The translations under genes were made by a program, and so were the position numbers. A stretch of DNA of 13,673 bases. Origin: SVQP01 sp045594705. Its GTDB lineage: Bacteria > Bacillota > Clostridia > Oscillospirales > CAG-272. The first letter of the stretch is position 1. Every line of letters begins with the position of its first letter. The stretch spans positions 1 to 13,673 of the forward strand of contig JAZNZB010000066.1 of the NCBI GenBank assembly GCA_045594705.1, written 5' to 3'. The notes beneath the pieces are model-generated. The model was not told where the DNA came from and searched no databases. It saw nothing but the letters and a program-made list of their open reading frames with translations. Shown here piece by piece: positions 1 to 6,188 of the stretch.

Positions 1-8
1 AGCCCCAT

Positions 9-38
9 GGGGAGATACTCCAAGCGGAGTATCTCCCC
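9..38. repeat. Perfect 13-bp hairpin at the left end of the repeat element
   Basis: Bases 9-21 pair perfectly with 26-38 around a 4-base AAGC loop. There is no T-run after it on the plus strand, so it is not a standard terminator in that direction. It overlaps the left terminal repeat of the 1-297 element. Confidence 0.8.
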
Positions 39-219
39 AGTTCTATTCGCCTTGCGGCGAGTGATATTGCTGCGCAGTGATATTTGGACTTCGTCCAAGT
101 GATATTTGCTTCGCAAGTTTTCATGGCGAATAGAATATCACTGAAGCCGCAAGGCTTTAATATCACTATCGCGGCAGCGATAATATCACTCCGACGCAGT
201 CGGAATATCACTCATATAG

Positions 220-271
220 CAAAAAGAGAGAGCTTTGCGAAATGTCTTTTCGCATGACTCTCTCTTTTTAC
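220..271. terminator. Bidirectional Rho-independent terminator inside the repeat element
   Basis: A 12-bp outer stem (221-232 with 258-269, A5 plus alternating GA against TC plus T5) encloses an inner stem (236-242 with 248-254). The A-run on one side and T-run on the other give a U-tract in both directions. On the minus strand it lies about 35 bases past the stop codon of the membrane-protein gene ending at 304, so it is the likely end of that operon. Confidence 0.75.
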
Positions 272-303
272 CGCTAATTCCTCACCCCCATGGGGCTTTC
301 TTT

Positions 304-699
304 TTATTCCGCAATCTCCTTATCACACGTTACAAGCACGGTTGCAATGATCAGGCAAATCGTGATCAAAGCTCCGACAAGCGAATAATACGATATTCCC
401 AAAAGCAGCGGTGCCAACGAGAGCAGGGAAGCAACAGCTGCAACGATCAGTACAGGCTTGCGTATGCGTTGCCCGATAAAAAAGTAAACAAACAGCAAAA
501 CTGTCAGAGCACAGGTCAATATTGCCACGAAAAAGGGAGAAAAATGGGCATATCCGAACGGGATGAGGGAAAAATAGGAATAGGTCAGCCGCAAGGGCGG
601 CTCACCCGGCGGGGTGGCAAAGTTGCAGACTGCACCGTATGGCATGATTTCCAACGCAAGTGCCAATAAAGCAGCGCATAATGCCAGAATCTTTTTCAT
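304..699 (-). CDS. Small four-helix membrane protein, unknown function
   Basis: 131 residues, not recognised as a named family. Four hydrophobic stretches are visible at about residues 4-22, 55-76, 82-101 and 104-124. Between the first two is a proline- and aromatic-rich loop of about 30 residues, probably extracellular. The C-terminus is short and charged. Its ATG overlaps the stop codon of the upstream lipoprotein gene (ATGA at 699-696), so the two are probably translationally coupled. GGAGG lies a short distance upstream of the ATG, inside the end of the lipoprotein gene. Transcription probably ends at the hairpin at 220-271. It may act with the lipoprotein at the membrane, but that is inferred from coupling only. 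Confidence 0.75.
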   Translation of the reverse strand: MKKILALCAALLALALEIMPYGAVCNFATPPGEPPLRLTYSYFSLIPFGYAHFSPFFVAILTCALTVLLFVYFFIGQRIRKPVLIVAAVASLLSLAPLLLGISYYSLVGALITICLIIATVLVTCDKEIAE

Positions 700-1127
700 G
701 GTGTACCTCCTTCTTGTGAAACGGGCGTAAGTGTTGATACGATACGCTCCAGATATGTGACCACGTTACAATCGCTTAATATTTTACAGATATCACCGTC
801 ATAATCCAAGTAATTCCCGAAAACGACAGAAATGACGTTGATTTTTCTGTGCGCGTGATCGTAAAAGGTCAGCTGATATGCAATGCCAAGCGGCTCGGTG
901 ATCTTCACCTTTTGTAGTGTCAACGATTGCAGCGTTGCACAGACATCGTCCACAACGGCGGCATCTTTGATGACGTAATCGGCATAGGTCCGATCGACGT
1001 TTGAAAACGCGCGCACCTCAATATATGACGTGCGGGAAAGATCGTCAATCTGCGTTGTCTGCGCGCATCCCGTAAAAGTGGCGGCCAGCATGAGCATGAC
1101 CCCAAAAAATGGAAGTATCCGTTTCAT
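696..1127 (-). CDS. Predicted lipoprotein, unknown function
   Basis: 143 residues when started at the ATG at 1127. An N-terminal signal (KR followed by a hydrophobic stretch) ends in a lipobox-like FTGC with Cys21 as the predicted lipidated residue. The rest is a mature domain of about 120 residues with mixed strand/helix character and no motif I recognise. The start at 1127 is preferred because AAGGAG lies about 7 bases upstream. The longer reading frame from 1154 would begin upstream of the likely transcription start set by the extended -10 box at 1157-1165. The gene is first in a two-gene minus-strand operon and overlaps the downstream membrane-protein gene by 4 bases. Confidence 0.75.
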   Translation of the reverse strand: MKRILPFFGVMLMLAATFTGCAQTTQIDDLSRTSYIEVRAFSNVDRTYADYVIKDAAVVDDVCATLQSLTLQKVKITEPLGIAYQLTFYDHAHRKINVISVVFGNYLDYDGDICKILSDCNVVTYLERIVSTLTPVSQEGGTP

Positions 1128-1156
1128 AAAAAACTCCTTTGATACGTTCTTCATTC

Positions 1157-1165
1157 ATTATAACA
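1157..1165 (-). promoter_or_regulatory. Extended -10 promoter for the lipoprotein/membrane-protein operon
   Basis: The minus strand reads TGTTATAAT, a perfect -10 hexamer with the TGN extension. No good -35 lies 16-18 bases upstream, which is typical of extended -10 promoters. The inferred start near 1150 leaves a leader of about 22 bases before the ATG at 1127. Confidence 0.55.
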
Positions 1166-1242
1166 GGTTTTGGTTCAAATCGTTTCATATTTATCAAAAA
1201 AACATGAAAAATCATACAATATAAAAATATTTTCAAAAAGAC

Positions 1243-1271
1243 TTGACAAGGAAAGCGATATATGGTATAAT
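1243..1271 (+). promoter_or_regulatory. Sigma-A promoter of rpmE
   Basis: TTGACA (1243-1248) and TATAAT (1266-1271) are separated by exactly 17 bases, a consensus housekeeping promoter. Transcription should start near 1278, giving a leader of about 54 bases before rpmE. Confidence 0.9.
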
Positions 1272-1288
1272 ATCTCCGCTTGTGAATC

Positions 1289-1306
1289 CGATGTCAAAGA
1301 ACATCG
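1289..1306 (+). promoter_or_regulatory. Small hairpin in the rpmE leader
   Basis: CGATGT (1289-1294) pairs with ACATCG (1301-1306) around a 6-base loop, about 25 bases before the rpmE start codon. It lies inside the inferred 5' UTR. Ribosomal-protein genes are often controlled by their own leader RNA. Whether this short stem is such an element cannot be decided from one sequence. Confidence 0.4.
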
Positions 1307-1331
1307 AGAAAATTTATGCGAGGTATAAAAA

Positions 1332-1541
1332 ATGAAAAGCGGAATCCATCCCAATTACGTAGAGTGTGTCGTTAAGTGCGCTTGCGGCGAAACTGTTGTT
1401 ACTCGTTCCACCAAGGGCAGCGAGATGAGAGTTGAAATTTGCTCCAAGTGCCATCCTTTCTTCACCGGTAAGCAGAAGTTCGTTGATGCCGGCGGTCGTG
1501 TTGACAAGTTCAAGAAGAGACTGGAAGCTGTAAGAAAGTAA
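1332..1541 (+). CDS. rpmE: 50S ribosomal protein L31 (bL31), zinc-binding type
   Basis: 69 residues, the normal length for bL31. The N-terminus MKSGIHPNY and the block HPFFTGKQKFVDAGGRVDKF are family hallmarks. Four cysteines (Cys16, Cys18, Cys37, Cys40) form the zinc site of the 'C+' type of L31, used under zinc-replete conditions. The protein sits at the interface of the large subunit with the small-subunit head. The gene is single, with its own consensus promoter at 1243-1271 and a strong terminator at 1561-1604. The ribosome binding site is modest (GAGG about 8 bases before ATG). Confidence 0.97.
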   Translation: MKSGIHPNYVECVVKCACGETVVTRSTKGSEMRVEICSKCHPFFTGKQKFVDAGGRVDKFKKRLEAVRK

Positions 1542-1560
1542 TTCTTGCGACATTTTTGAT

Positions 1561-1610
1561 AAACGGGCAGACTCTACGCGACAAAGGCGGAGTCTGCCCG
1601 TTTTCTGTTG
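1561..1610 (+). terminator. Rho-independent terminator of rpmE
   Basis: A stem of 14 bp (1561-1574 with 1590-1603, core GGGCAGACTC) is followed by TTTT and a T-rich tail. It lies 19 bases after the rpmE stop codon. The arm begins with AAA, so some function on the minus strand is possible. Confidence 0.88.
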
Positions 1611-1678
1611 TTTTATCTCGCGCCAAGGCACTGTAAGCGGTATGCTTACGGGAGCTGAGGAGAAAGAAGGACTGTATT

Positions 1679-2248
1679 ATGGAAATGCTGGACGTTTATA
1701 CGCACGACGGAGAGAGAACCGGTAAGCTTGTGGAGCGAGGCCGCCGTTATCGGCTGGGTGATGATGAATACACAATGGTCATCCACGCCTTTATCTATCA
1801 CAGAGATCACGGCTTCCTGATTCAGAAACGCTCTGCGACCAAACGGGTGTTGCCCGGAGCATGGTGTATGACGATGGGTGTGGTGCAGGCAGGAGAGGAC
1901 AGCGAGACCGGTATGCGCCGCGAGGTGCGTGAGGAGCTGGGCCTGGAGATTGCCGACGGCCAAATCCGAAATTGCGTCCGTACCTATAACGGGCACAAGA
2001 TCGTGGACATTTATCTTGTGTATACCGAGGCTGAGATTGATGATATGGTGCTGCAGGAGGAAGAGGTAGACCAGGTCTGCTGGGTCAGCGGCAGGGAGCT
2101 GCTCTCTCGCTTCGGCGGCAAGAATACACGCTTGCACGAGGACTACGTGTCGTGCATGCAACGCTACGTGCACGTGACGCACAAGGCGGAGAAGAGAAGG
2201 AGAAGAAGACAGAATGCAAGACTTGCAAAACAGGGAAATCAAGTCTGA
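1679..2248 (+). CDS. Nudix hydrolase with an arginine-rich C-terminal tail
   Basis: 189 residues. A complete Nudix box (G-x5-E-x7-REV-x-EELGL) spans residues 67-89, with metal-binding glutamates in the REVREE core, so the enzyme should hydrolyse nucleoside-diphosphate-linked substrates; the substrate cannot be told from sequence. The N-terminal part (about residues 3-60) matches the isopentenyl-diphosphate-isomerase-like/YfcD-like branch in style. The tail from about residue 169 is very basic, with five consecutive arginines at 173-177. This stretch is encoded by the purine-rich DNA that forms the hflX ribosome binding site. The gene overlaps hflX by 35 bases. A purine-rich Shine-Dalgarno sits about 8 bases before ATG. 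First gene of the four-gene operon; no clear consensus promoter was found at 1605-1678. Confidence 0.9.
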   Translation: MEMLDVYTHDGERTGKLVERGRRYRLGDDEYTMVIHAFIYHRDHGFLIQKRSATKRVLPGAWCMTMGVVQAGEDSETGMRREVREELGLEIADGQIRNCVRTYNGHKIVDIYLVYTEAEIDDMVLQEEEVDQVCWVSGRELLSRFGGKNTRLHEDYVSCMQRYVHVTHKAEKRRRRRQNARLAKQGNQV

Positions 2249-3521
2249 GACACGTGCCGTGCTGATCGGCATCGTAACCCGCGAGGCGGATGCGGCAGCG
2301 GTAGAAAGCGGGCTTGACGAGCTTGAGCGACTGTTGGATACAGCGGGCGGTGTGGCGTTTGCACGCGTGGTGCAAAGCAAGGATACGCCCGACCCCAGAA
2401 CCCTGATCGGTTCGGGAAAGGTGCAGGAGGTCGCGGAGCTCTGCAAAAATAACGATATTGACCTGGTCATCACGGACGAGGACCTCTCACCCGCGCAGAT
2501 CAGAAACTTAGAGGATGACATCGGAAACGACGTGCGCGTGATCGACAGATCCATGCTGATCCTGGACATTTTTGCCCAGCATGCCGTGACCGGTGAGGGA
2601 AAGCTGCAGGTCGAGCTTGCGCAGCTGCGCTATACCGCGCCCAGACTGATCGGTAAGGGCACTCAGCTCTCAAGATTGGGCGGCGGTATCGGTACGCGCG
2701 GTCCGGGTGAATCCAAGCTGGAGAGCGATCGCCGTCATATTCAGCGTCGCATCACGGCACTGGAGGCACAGCTTTCCGAAATGGAAAAGAACCGCATGAC
2801 CATGCGCGCCTCTCGCGATAAGAGCGGTCTTTGCAAGGTCGCCATCGTGGGCTATACCAATGCGGGCAAATCCACGCTGCTCAACCGCATGACCGATGCG
2901 GGGATCCTGGCGCAGGATAAGCTGTTTGCCACGCTTGACCCCACCACAAGAAAATTCGAGCTGCCCGGCGGTGAGAGCATTCTCCTGACCGATACGGTCG
3001 GCTTTATCCGTAAGCTGCCGCACCATCTGATCAAGGCGTTCCGTTCGACGCTTGACGAGGCGGTGTACGCCGATATTCTGATCATTGTGATCGATGCGTC
3101 CGACCCCGAGCACGAGCAAAAGCTGGAGGTCACCGAGCAGGTGTTGGCCGATCTGGGTGCTGCGGGAAAGCCGACGCTTTACGTGTTCAATAAGTGCGAT
3201 CTGGTTGAGGGGGCATTGCCCACGGTGGGCGGCAGAAACGCCGAGCATCAGATCCATATTTCCGCGCTGACAGGCAGCGGATACGAGAAATTTGCGCAAA
3301 TGCTGGAGAGCATGATTCAGGCAGGCAAGACTCGCGTGACCTTTGTCATTCCCAACGCAAAGCAAGGAGCTTTGAATACGCTTTATAAAATGGCAACGGT
3401 GGAGGACGTGGAATACGGTCCGGATGCGGTCAAGGTGACCGCGGTGGTGGATGCCAAGGTGCGCGGTATGCTGCGCGAATTTGACCCGACCGCACCACAG
3501 AAAAAGCATGACTGGGAGTAA
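2214..3521 (+). CDS. hflX: GTPase HflX, ribosome-associated
   Basis: 435 residues, typical length. The N-terminal HflX domain carries the glycine-rich GGGIGTRGPGE block (residues 156-166), followed by a helical linker at about 167-200. The GTPase domain has G1 GYTNAGKS (213-220), G3 DTVGF (260-264), G4 NKCD (326-329) and G5 SA (350-351). HflX binds the 50S subunit and splits or rescues stalled 70S ribosomes, notably after heat shock or with certain antibiotics. The start at 2214 is supported by AAGGAG at 2197-2202 and by the conserved early sequence. It lies inside the upstream Nudix gene (35-base overlap) and is followed after 2 bases by a second Nudix gene. All catalytic motifs are intact. 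Confidence 0.97.
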   Translation: MQDLQNREIKSETRAVLIGIVTREADAAAVESGLDELERLLDTAGGVAFARVVQSKDTPDPRTLIGSGKVQEVAELCKNNDIDLVITDEDLSPAQIRNLEDDIGNDVRVIDRSMLILDIFAQHAVTGEGKLQVELAQLRYTAPRLIGKGTQLSRLGGGIGTRGPGESKLESDRRHIQRRITALEAQLSEMEKNRMTMRASRDKSGLCKVAIVGYTNAGKSTLLNRMTDAGILAQDKLFATLDPTTRKFELPGGESILLTDTVGFIRKLPHHLIKAFRSTLDEAVYADILIIVIDASDPEHEQKLEVTEQVLADLGAAGKPTLYVFNKCDLVEGALPTVGGRNAEHQIHISALTGSGYEKFAQMLESMIQAGKTRVTFVIPNAKQGALNTLYKMATVEDVEYGPDAVKVTAVVDAKVRGMLREFDPTAPQKKHDWE

Positions 3522-3523
3522 AC

Positions 3524-4042
3524 ATGGAAAAAAGAGATCTGTTTGACGCGTCGGGAAAGTCTCTGGGCACGACCATCGTGCGCGGTGACCCCATGCCCGA
3601 GGGCACGTTTGTGCTCAGCGTCAGTATTTTTACGGTCAATGATAAGGGTGAGATCCTTGTAACACTGCGCGCACCGGAAAAGCCCAATTTCCCAAACGTT
3701 TGGGAGATCACGGCAGGCGGTGCAATTGCAGGAGAGAGCGGCATTGAGGCTGCCGTGCGTGAGCTGCGCGAGGAGACCGGCTTTAAGGCAGCCAAGGACG
3801 AATTGCAGCTTTTGCGCGTCATCCGCGAGCCCTCTGCCTTTGTGGAATGCTATCTGTACACAACCAATCAGCCCGCTTCCGCGGTGATCTTGCAGGAAAA
3901 GGAGACCGTGGCGGCGAGATTTATCTCGATCAAGCGATTTGAAGAGCTGCTGCATACCGACAGCATCGCGCAGCCCGTGGCGTTCCGCTATGGCGTGGTC
4001 CGCGACGCACTGTATCGCGCAGTCGGACTTGACGGAGTGTGA
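3524..4042 (+). CDS. Nudix hydrolase (second, distinct from the upstream one)
   Basis: 172 residues. The Nudix box is perfect: G65-x5-E71-x7-REL-x-EETGF (residues 65-87). The early segment (LFDASGKSLG, then a strand-rich stretch from about residue 28) is typical of Nudix proteins annotated as IDI-like/YfcD-like. The substrate is unknown. The ATG lies 2 bases after the hflX stop codon, and GGGAG in the last hflX codons is its ribosome binding site, so it is probably translationally coupled to hflX. It ends 2 bases before the yigZ ATG. It differs clearly from the first Nudix gene outside the Nudix box, so the two are not a recent duplication. Confidence 0.92.
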   Translation: MEKRDLFDASGKSLGTTIVRGDPMPEGTFVLSVSIFTVNDKGEILVTLRAPEKPNFPNVWEITAGGAIAGESGIEAAVRELREETGFKAAKDELQLLRVIREPSAFVECYLYTTNQPASAVILQEKETVAARFISIKRFEELLHTDSIAQPVAFRYGVVRDALYRAVGLDGV

Positions 4043-4044
4043 GT

Positions 4045-4686
4045 ATGGCAGACGAACAACTTTATATGACGCTTGAAAAGGTGGCGTCGGCTGAGTTTGA
4101 GGAGCGGAATTCGCTCTTTATCGGGCATGCCGCTCCCATCAAAAACGAGCAGGAGGCCATGGCCTTTGTCAAGCAGAAGCAAAGAGAATATGCCGATGCC
4201 ACGCATAACGTCTGGGCGTATCTGCTTAAGGGCGGTATTGTTGCCAGATATTCGGACGACGGCGAGCCGCAGGGAACTGCGGGCGTGCCCGTGCTTGAAT
4301 GTATGCGCAAATCGGGGGCGACCGATATGGTCGTGGTGGTCACGCGCTATTTTGGCGGCATTTTGCTGGGCGCGGGCGGACTTGTGCGTGCGTATTCGCA
4401 CGCAGCAAGGATCGCGCTGGACGCAGCACATATCATTACCTATCATAAATACGGCGAGTACAGTATGAACTGCTCGTATTCGGATTATCAGAAGTTCAAT
4501 CTGCTGCTGCCCAAGATGGGCGCGCTTGTAGACGACGTGGAATATGCCGACACGGTGACCGTGCACTTTGCGGTCAAGGACGAGCATAAGGACGCCTTGT
4601 GGCGCCGCATTTCGGAGACAAGCAACGGCAAATGTGTGCCCGAAAAGACGGGCGAGAGGTTCGACTATCACGAGACGGATGCGTGA
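4045..4686 (+). CDS. yigZ: YigZ/IMPACT family protein
   Basis: 213 residues from the ATG at 4045. This start is preferred over the GTG at 4039 because GGAG (4034-4037) is 7 bases from the ATG but only 1 from the GTG. The N-terminal IMPACT (UPF0029) domain shows YSDDGEPQGTAG (about residues 69-80) and VVVTRYFGGILLGAGGLVRA (97-116), the family signatures. The C-terminal part (about 137-200) fits the DUF1949 ferredoxin-like domain. Eukaryotic IMPACT modulates translation control through GCN1. The bacterial role is unclear, but placement behind hflX hints at translation or stress physiology. Last gene of the operon. Confidence 0.95.
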   Translation: MADEQLYMTLEKVASAEFEERNSLFIGHAAPIKNEQEAMAFVKQKQREYADATHNVWAYLLKGGIVARYSDDGEPQGTAGVPVLECMRKSGATDMVVVVTRYFGGILLGAGGLVRAYSHAARIALDAAHIITYHKYGEYSMNCSYSDYQKFNLLLPKMGALVDDVEYADTVTVHFAVKDEHKDALWRRISETSNGKCVPEKTGERFDYHETDA

Positions 4687-4717
4687 ACACTTCTGACACG
4701 CATAAACAGAATGAAAG

Positions 4718-4968
4718 TTTGGGTCAAGCCTTTTCAAAGGCTTGCGGGTCAAGGGCAGAGCCCTTGTCGCGCCCGCAGGCGCGAAATCCAACCATGCTGT
4801 TTAATTTGCGCAGCAAATATGTTCTTCTTTGCAGCTCCTTGCTCAAAAAGAACGGAAACGGTTTTCTCACGTAAACAAAAAGGGAGTTACCTATGCAAGG
4901 TGACTCCCTTATGTTTTAACGTTGAGGAATTCCTCTCCGTTCTTTCTTTGAGCAAGTAGCCACAAAGA
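4718..4968. repeat. Composite hairpin repeat with a long imperfect inverted repeat
   Basis: Four hairpins follow each other: 4725-4744 (8 bp, loop TTCA), 4750-4766 (7 bp, loop AGA), 4767-4784 (7 bp, loop CGCA) and 4804-4818 (6 bp, loop GCA). A 30-base arm at 4826-4855 then pairs with 4937-4968, with three mismatches and a 2-base indel, and encloses a further hairpin at 4880-4910. The GTCAAGCC...GGCTTG and CAAGGGC...GCCCTTG units resemble repeats I associate with the ends of operons in gut Clostridia, from memory and not verified. No open reading frame or transposase is associated. Confidence 0.65.
4878..4918 (+). terminator. Possible terminator after yigZ, inside the composite repeat
   Basis: A 13-bp stem with one G-T pair (4880-4892 with 4898-4910) and loop ATGCA is flanked by an A-run before and TTATGTTTT after. 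It is the best terminator candidate for the yigZ operon, though nearly 200 bases past the stop codon. It would also work, less well or better, in the opposite direction because of the A-run. Confidence 0.55.
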
Positions 4969-5156
4969 GAGGGATCCGTTTTGGGGGCGGTTTATAGGGC
5001 GGGAGTATCATATTCTCCCCTACGTTTGCAAAAACGTGATCAAAATATTGGCAGTGTGATAATTTTAAAAAAATTACGCAAGAAAAAAAGGAAAATTGCA
5101 AAAAAATGCGTATATTATTAATGTAAGAATAAAAATATAGAAAGCGAGGTCGTACT

Positions 5157-6185
5157 ATGGAACAAAAAAAGGACAGCTTTGTCAATATTTTCTTGGAAAG
5201 AGAAGAGCAATCCCTCTCTCCTTATGCCTTCCGTACCTCGCAAACACGCGGACGCGAGCGTTATCAGACGCCCTGCGAGCTGCGTACCGAATTCCAGCGC
5301 GACCGCGATAAAATCACGCACTGCCAGTCCTTCCGCCGTCTGATGAATAAGACGCAGGTCTTTCTTGCTCCGGTTGGGGACCATTACCGTACTCGCCTGA
5401 CCCACACCCTGGAGGTCACACAGATCGCACGTATCATGGCACGAGCACTGAGACTCAATGAGGACCTGACCGAGGCCGCAGCACTTGGACACGATCTGGG
5501 GCATACCCCCTTTGGTCACGCAGGTGAGCGCGCACTGCAGAAGTGCTATTCTCCCGATTTTTCGCATTATGCGCAAAGTCTTCGTGTCGTTGAGGTGCTG
5601 GAAAATGACGGGAAGGGTCTGAATCTGACCTGGGAGGTCAGAGACGGCATCCTGCACCACTCGGGCTCGCTTGATTTCTGCGGTGCGAGTACCTTGGAGG
5701 GCGTGCTGGTTAAATACGCCGATAAAATTGCTTACATCAACCATGATATCGACGATGCTTGCCGTGCGGGAATTCTGTCACTTGAGGATATTCCCGTGCA
5801 TCTGCGCGAGTGTCTTGGCCAAAAGCACAGCCAACGCATCAATTCCATGGTTACCTCGGTCATTCGCGGCTCGACCGACAAGGATCATATTTGCATGACG
5901 CCCGAGATCGCCGAAGCGACCGATCAGCTGCGTGAATTTCTGTTTGAGAACGTATATCTCAACCCCGTCGCCAAGGGCGAGGAGGGAAAGGCTGAGGATA
6001 TGCTGATCAAGCTTTACGAGTACTTTGTAAAGTATCCCGAAAAGCTGCCCGAGTCCTACAAGAGAAATATTGAGTCGGAATCGGTGGAGCGTTGTGTTTG
6101 CGATTACGTTTCGGGCATGACCGACAGATACGCCATTCAGCTTTATAACGATCTGTTCATCCCGCAGGTCTGGAGGGGCAGATAA
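5157..6185 (+). CDS. dgt: Deoxyguanosinetriphosphate triphosphohydrolase-like protein (HD domain)
   Basis: 342 residues, the shorter form common in Gram-positive bacteria. The HD-domain metal ligands are present: His83 in RLTHTLEV, His112-Asp113 in GHDLGHTPFGHAGE, and Asp189 in KYADKIAY. The family removes triphosphate from dNTPs, giving deoxynucleoside and tripolyphosphate, and so limits dNTP pools. The ATG at 5157 has GCGAGG 7 bases upstream, and the opening residues lead directly into the conserved RTxFQRDRDKI block. The gene ends 3 bases before dnaG, so the two are co-transcribed. This dgt-dnaG-rpoD order is recurrent in Clostridia and links dNTP control, priming and the main sigma factor. 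Confidence 0.93.
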   Translation: MEQKKDSFVNIFLEREEQSLSPYAFRTSQTRGRERYQTPCELRTEFQRDRDKITHCQSFRRLMNKTQVFLAPVGDHYRTRLTHTLEVTQIARIMARALRLNEDLTEAAALGHDLGHTPFGHAGERALQKCYSPDFSHYAQSLRVVEVLENDGKGLNLTWEVRDGILHHSGSLDFCGASTLEGVLVKYADKIAYINHDIDDACRAGILSLEDIPVHLRECLGQKHSQRINSMVTSVIRGSTDKDHICMTPEIAEATDQLREFLFENVYLNPVAKGEEGKAEDMLIKLYEYFVKYPEKLPESYKRNIESESVERCVCDYVSGMTDRYAIQLYNDLFIPQVWRGR

Positions 6186-6188
6186 AAG

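Larger units (their letters stand above)
1..297. repeat. Hairpin-array repeat element with 12-bp terminal inverted repeats
   Basis: No gene lies here. The ends 1-12 (AGCCCCATGGGG) and 286-297 are exact reverse complements. Between them the 8-bp word GTGATATT occurs at 61-68, 77-84 and 99-106, and its reverse complement AATATCAC at 134-141, 159-166, 182-189 and 204-211. Short hairpins sit between the words: 47-60, 68-76, 84-98, 106-116, 144-157, 167-182 and 191-203. Their stem sequences differ but each stays self-complementary. An 11-bp arm at 41-51 also pairs with 125-135. The layout resembles a MITE-like or structured-RNA repeat. No transposase is present, and the left end coincides with the window edge, so the true boundary is uncertain. 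Confidence 0.75.
4687..5156. other. Gene-free stretch between yigZ and dgt, rich in hairpins
   Basis: No credible gene is seen in 470 bases. The left two thirds (about 4718-4968) is a composite repeat, annotated separately. The right part (about 5000-5150) is A-rich and must hold the dgt promoter: TATATT at 5111-5116 is a possible -10, but no good -35 lies at the right distance. A small hairpin, ACGTTT/AAACGT with a GCAA loop, lies at 5022-5037. Confidence 0.7.

Noticed and set aside
61..211. Possible CRISPR array from the repeated 8-base words
   Set aside because: The words are only 8 bases long, occur in both orientations, and the material between them is self-complementary hairpins rather than unique spacers. 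No cas gene is in the window.
235..669. 144-residue plus-strand frame opposite the membrane-protein gene
   Set aside because: It starts within the terminator hairpin and runs antisense to a coupled, promoter-driven gene; composition is not protein-like.
1633..1649. GTAAGC/GCTTAC hairpin before the first Nudix gene as a riboswitch
   Set aside because: A single 6-bp stem in a 70-base region does not make a riboswitch, and no conserved motif is visible.
1646..2569. 307-residue minus-strand frame opposite the first Nudix gene and hflX
   Set aside because: It spans two convincing plus-strand genes and is Ser/Leu-rich sequence without motifs.
2670..3509. 279-residue minus-strand frame opposite hflX
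   Set aside because: HflX motifs on the plus strand are complete; the reverse frame has no start signals and no domain.
4599..4959. Short plus-strand frames running from yigZ into the intergenic repeat
   Set aside because: They cross hairpin repeats, have no ribosome site and start inside yigZ in another frame.
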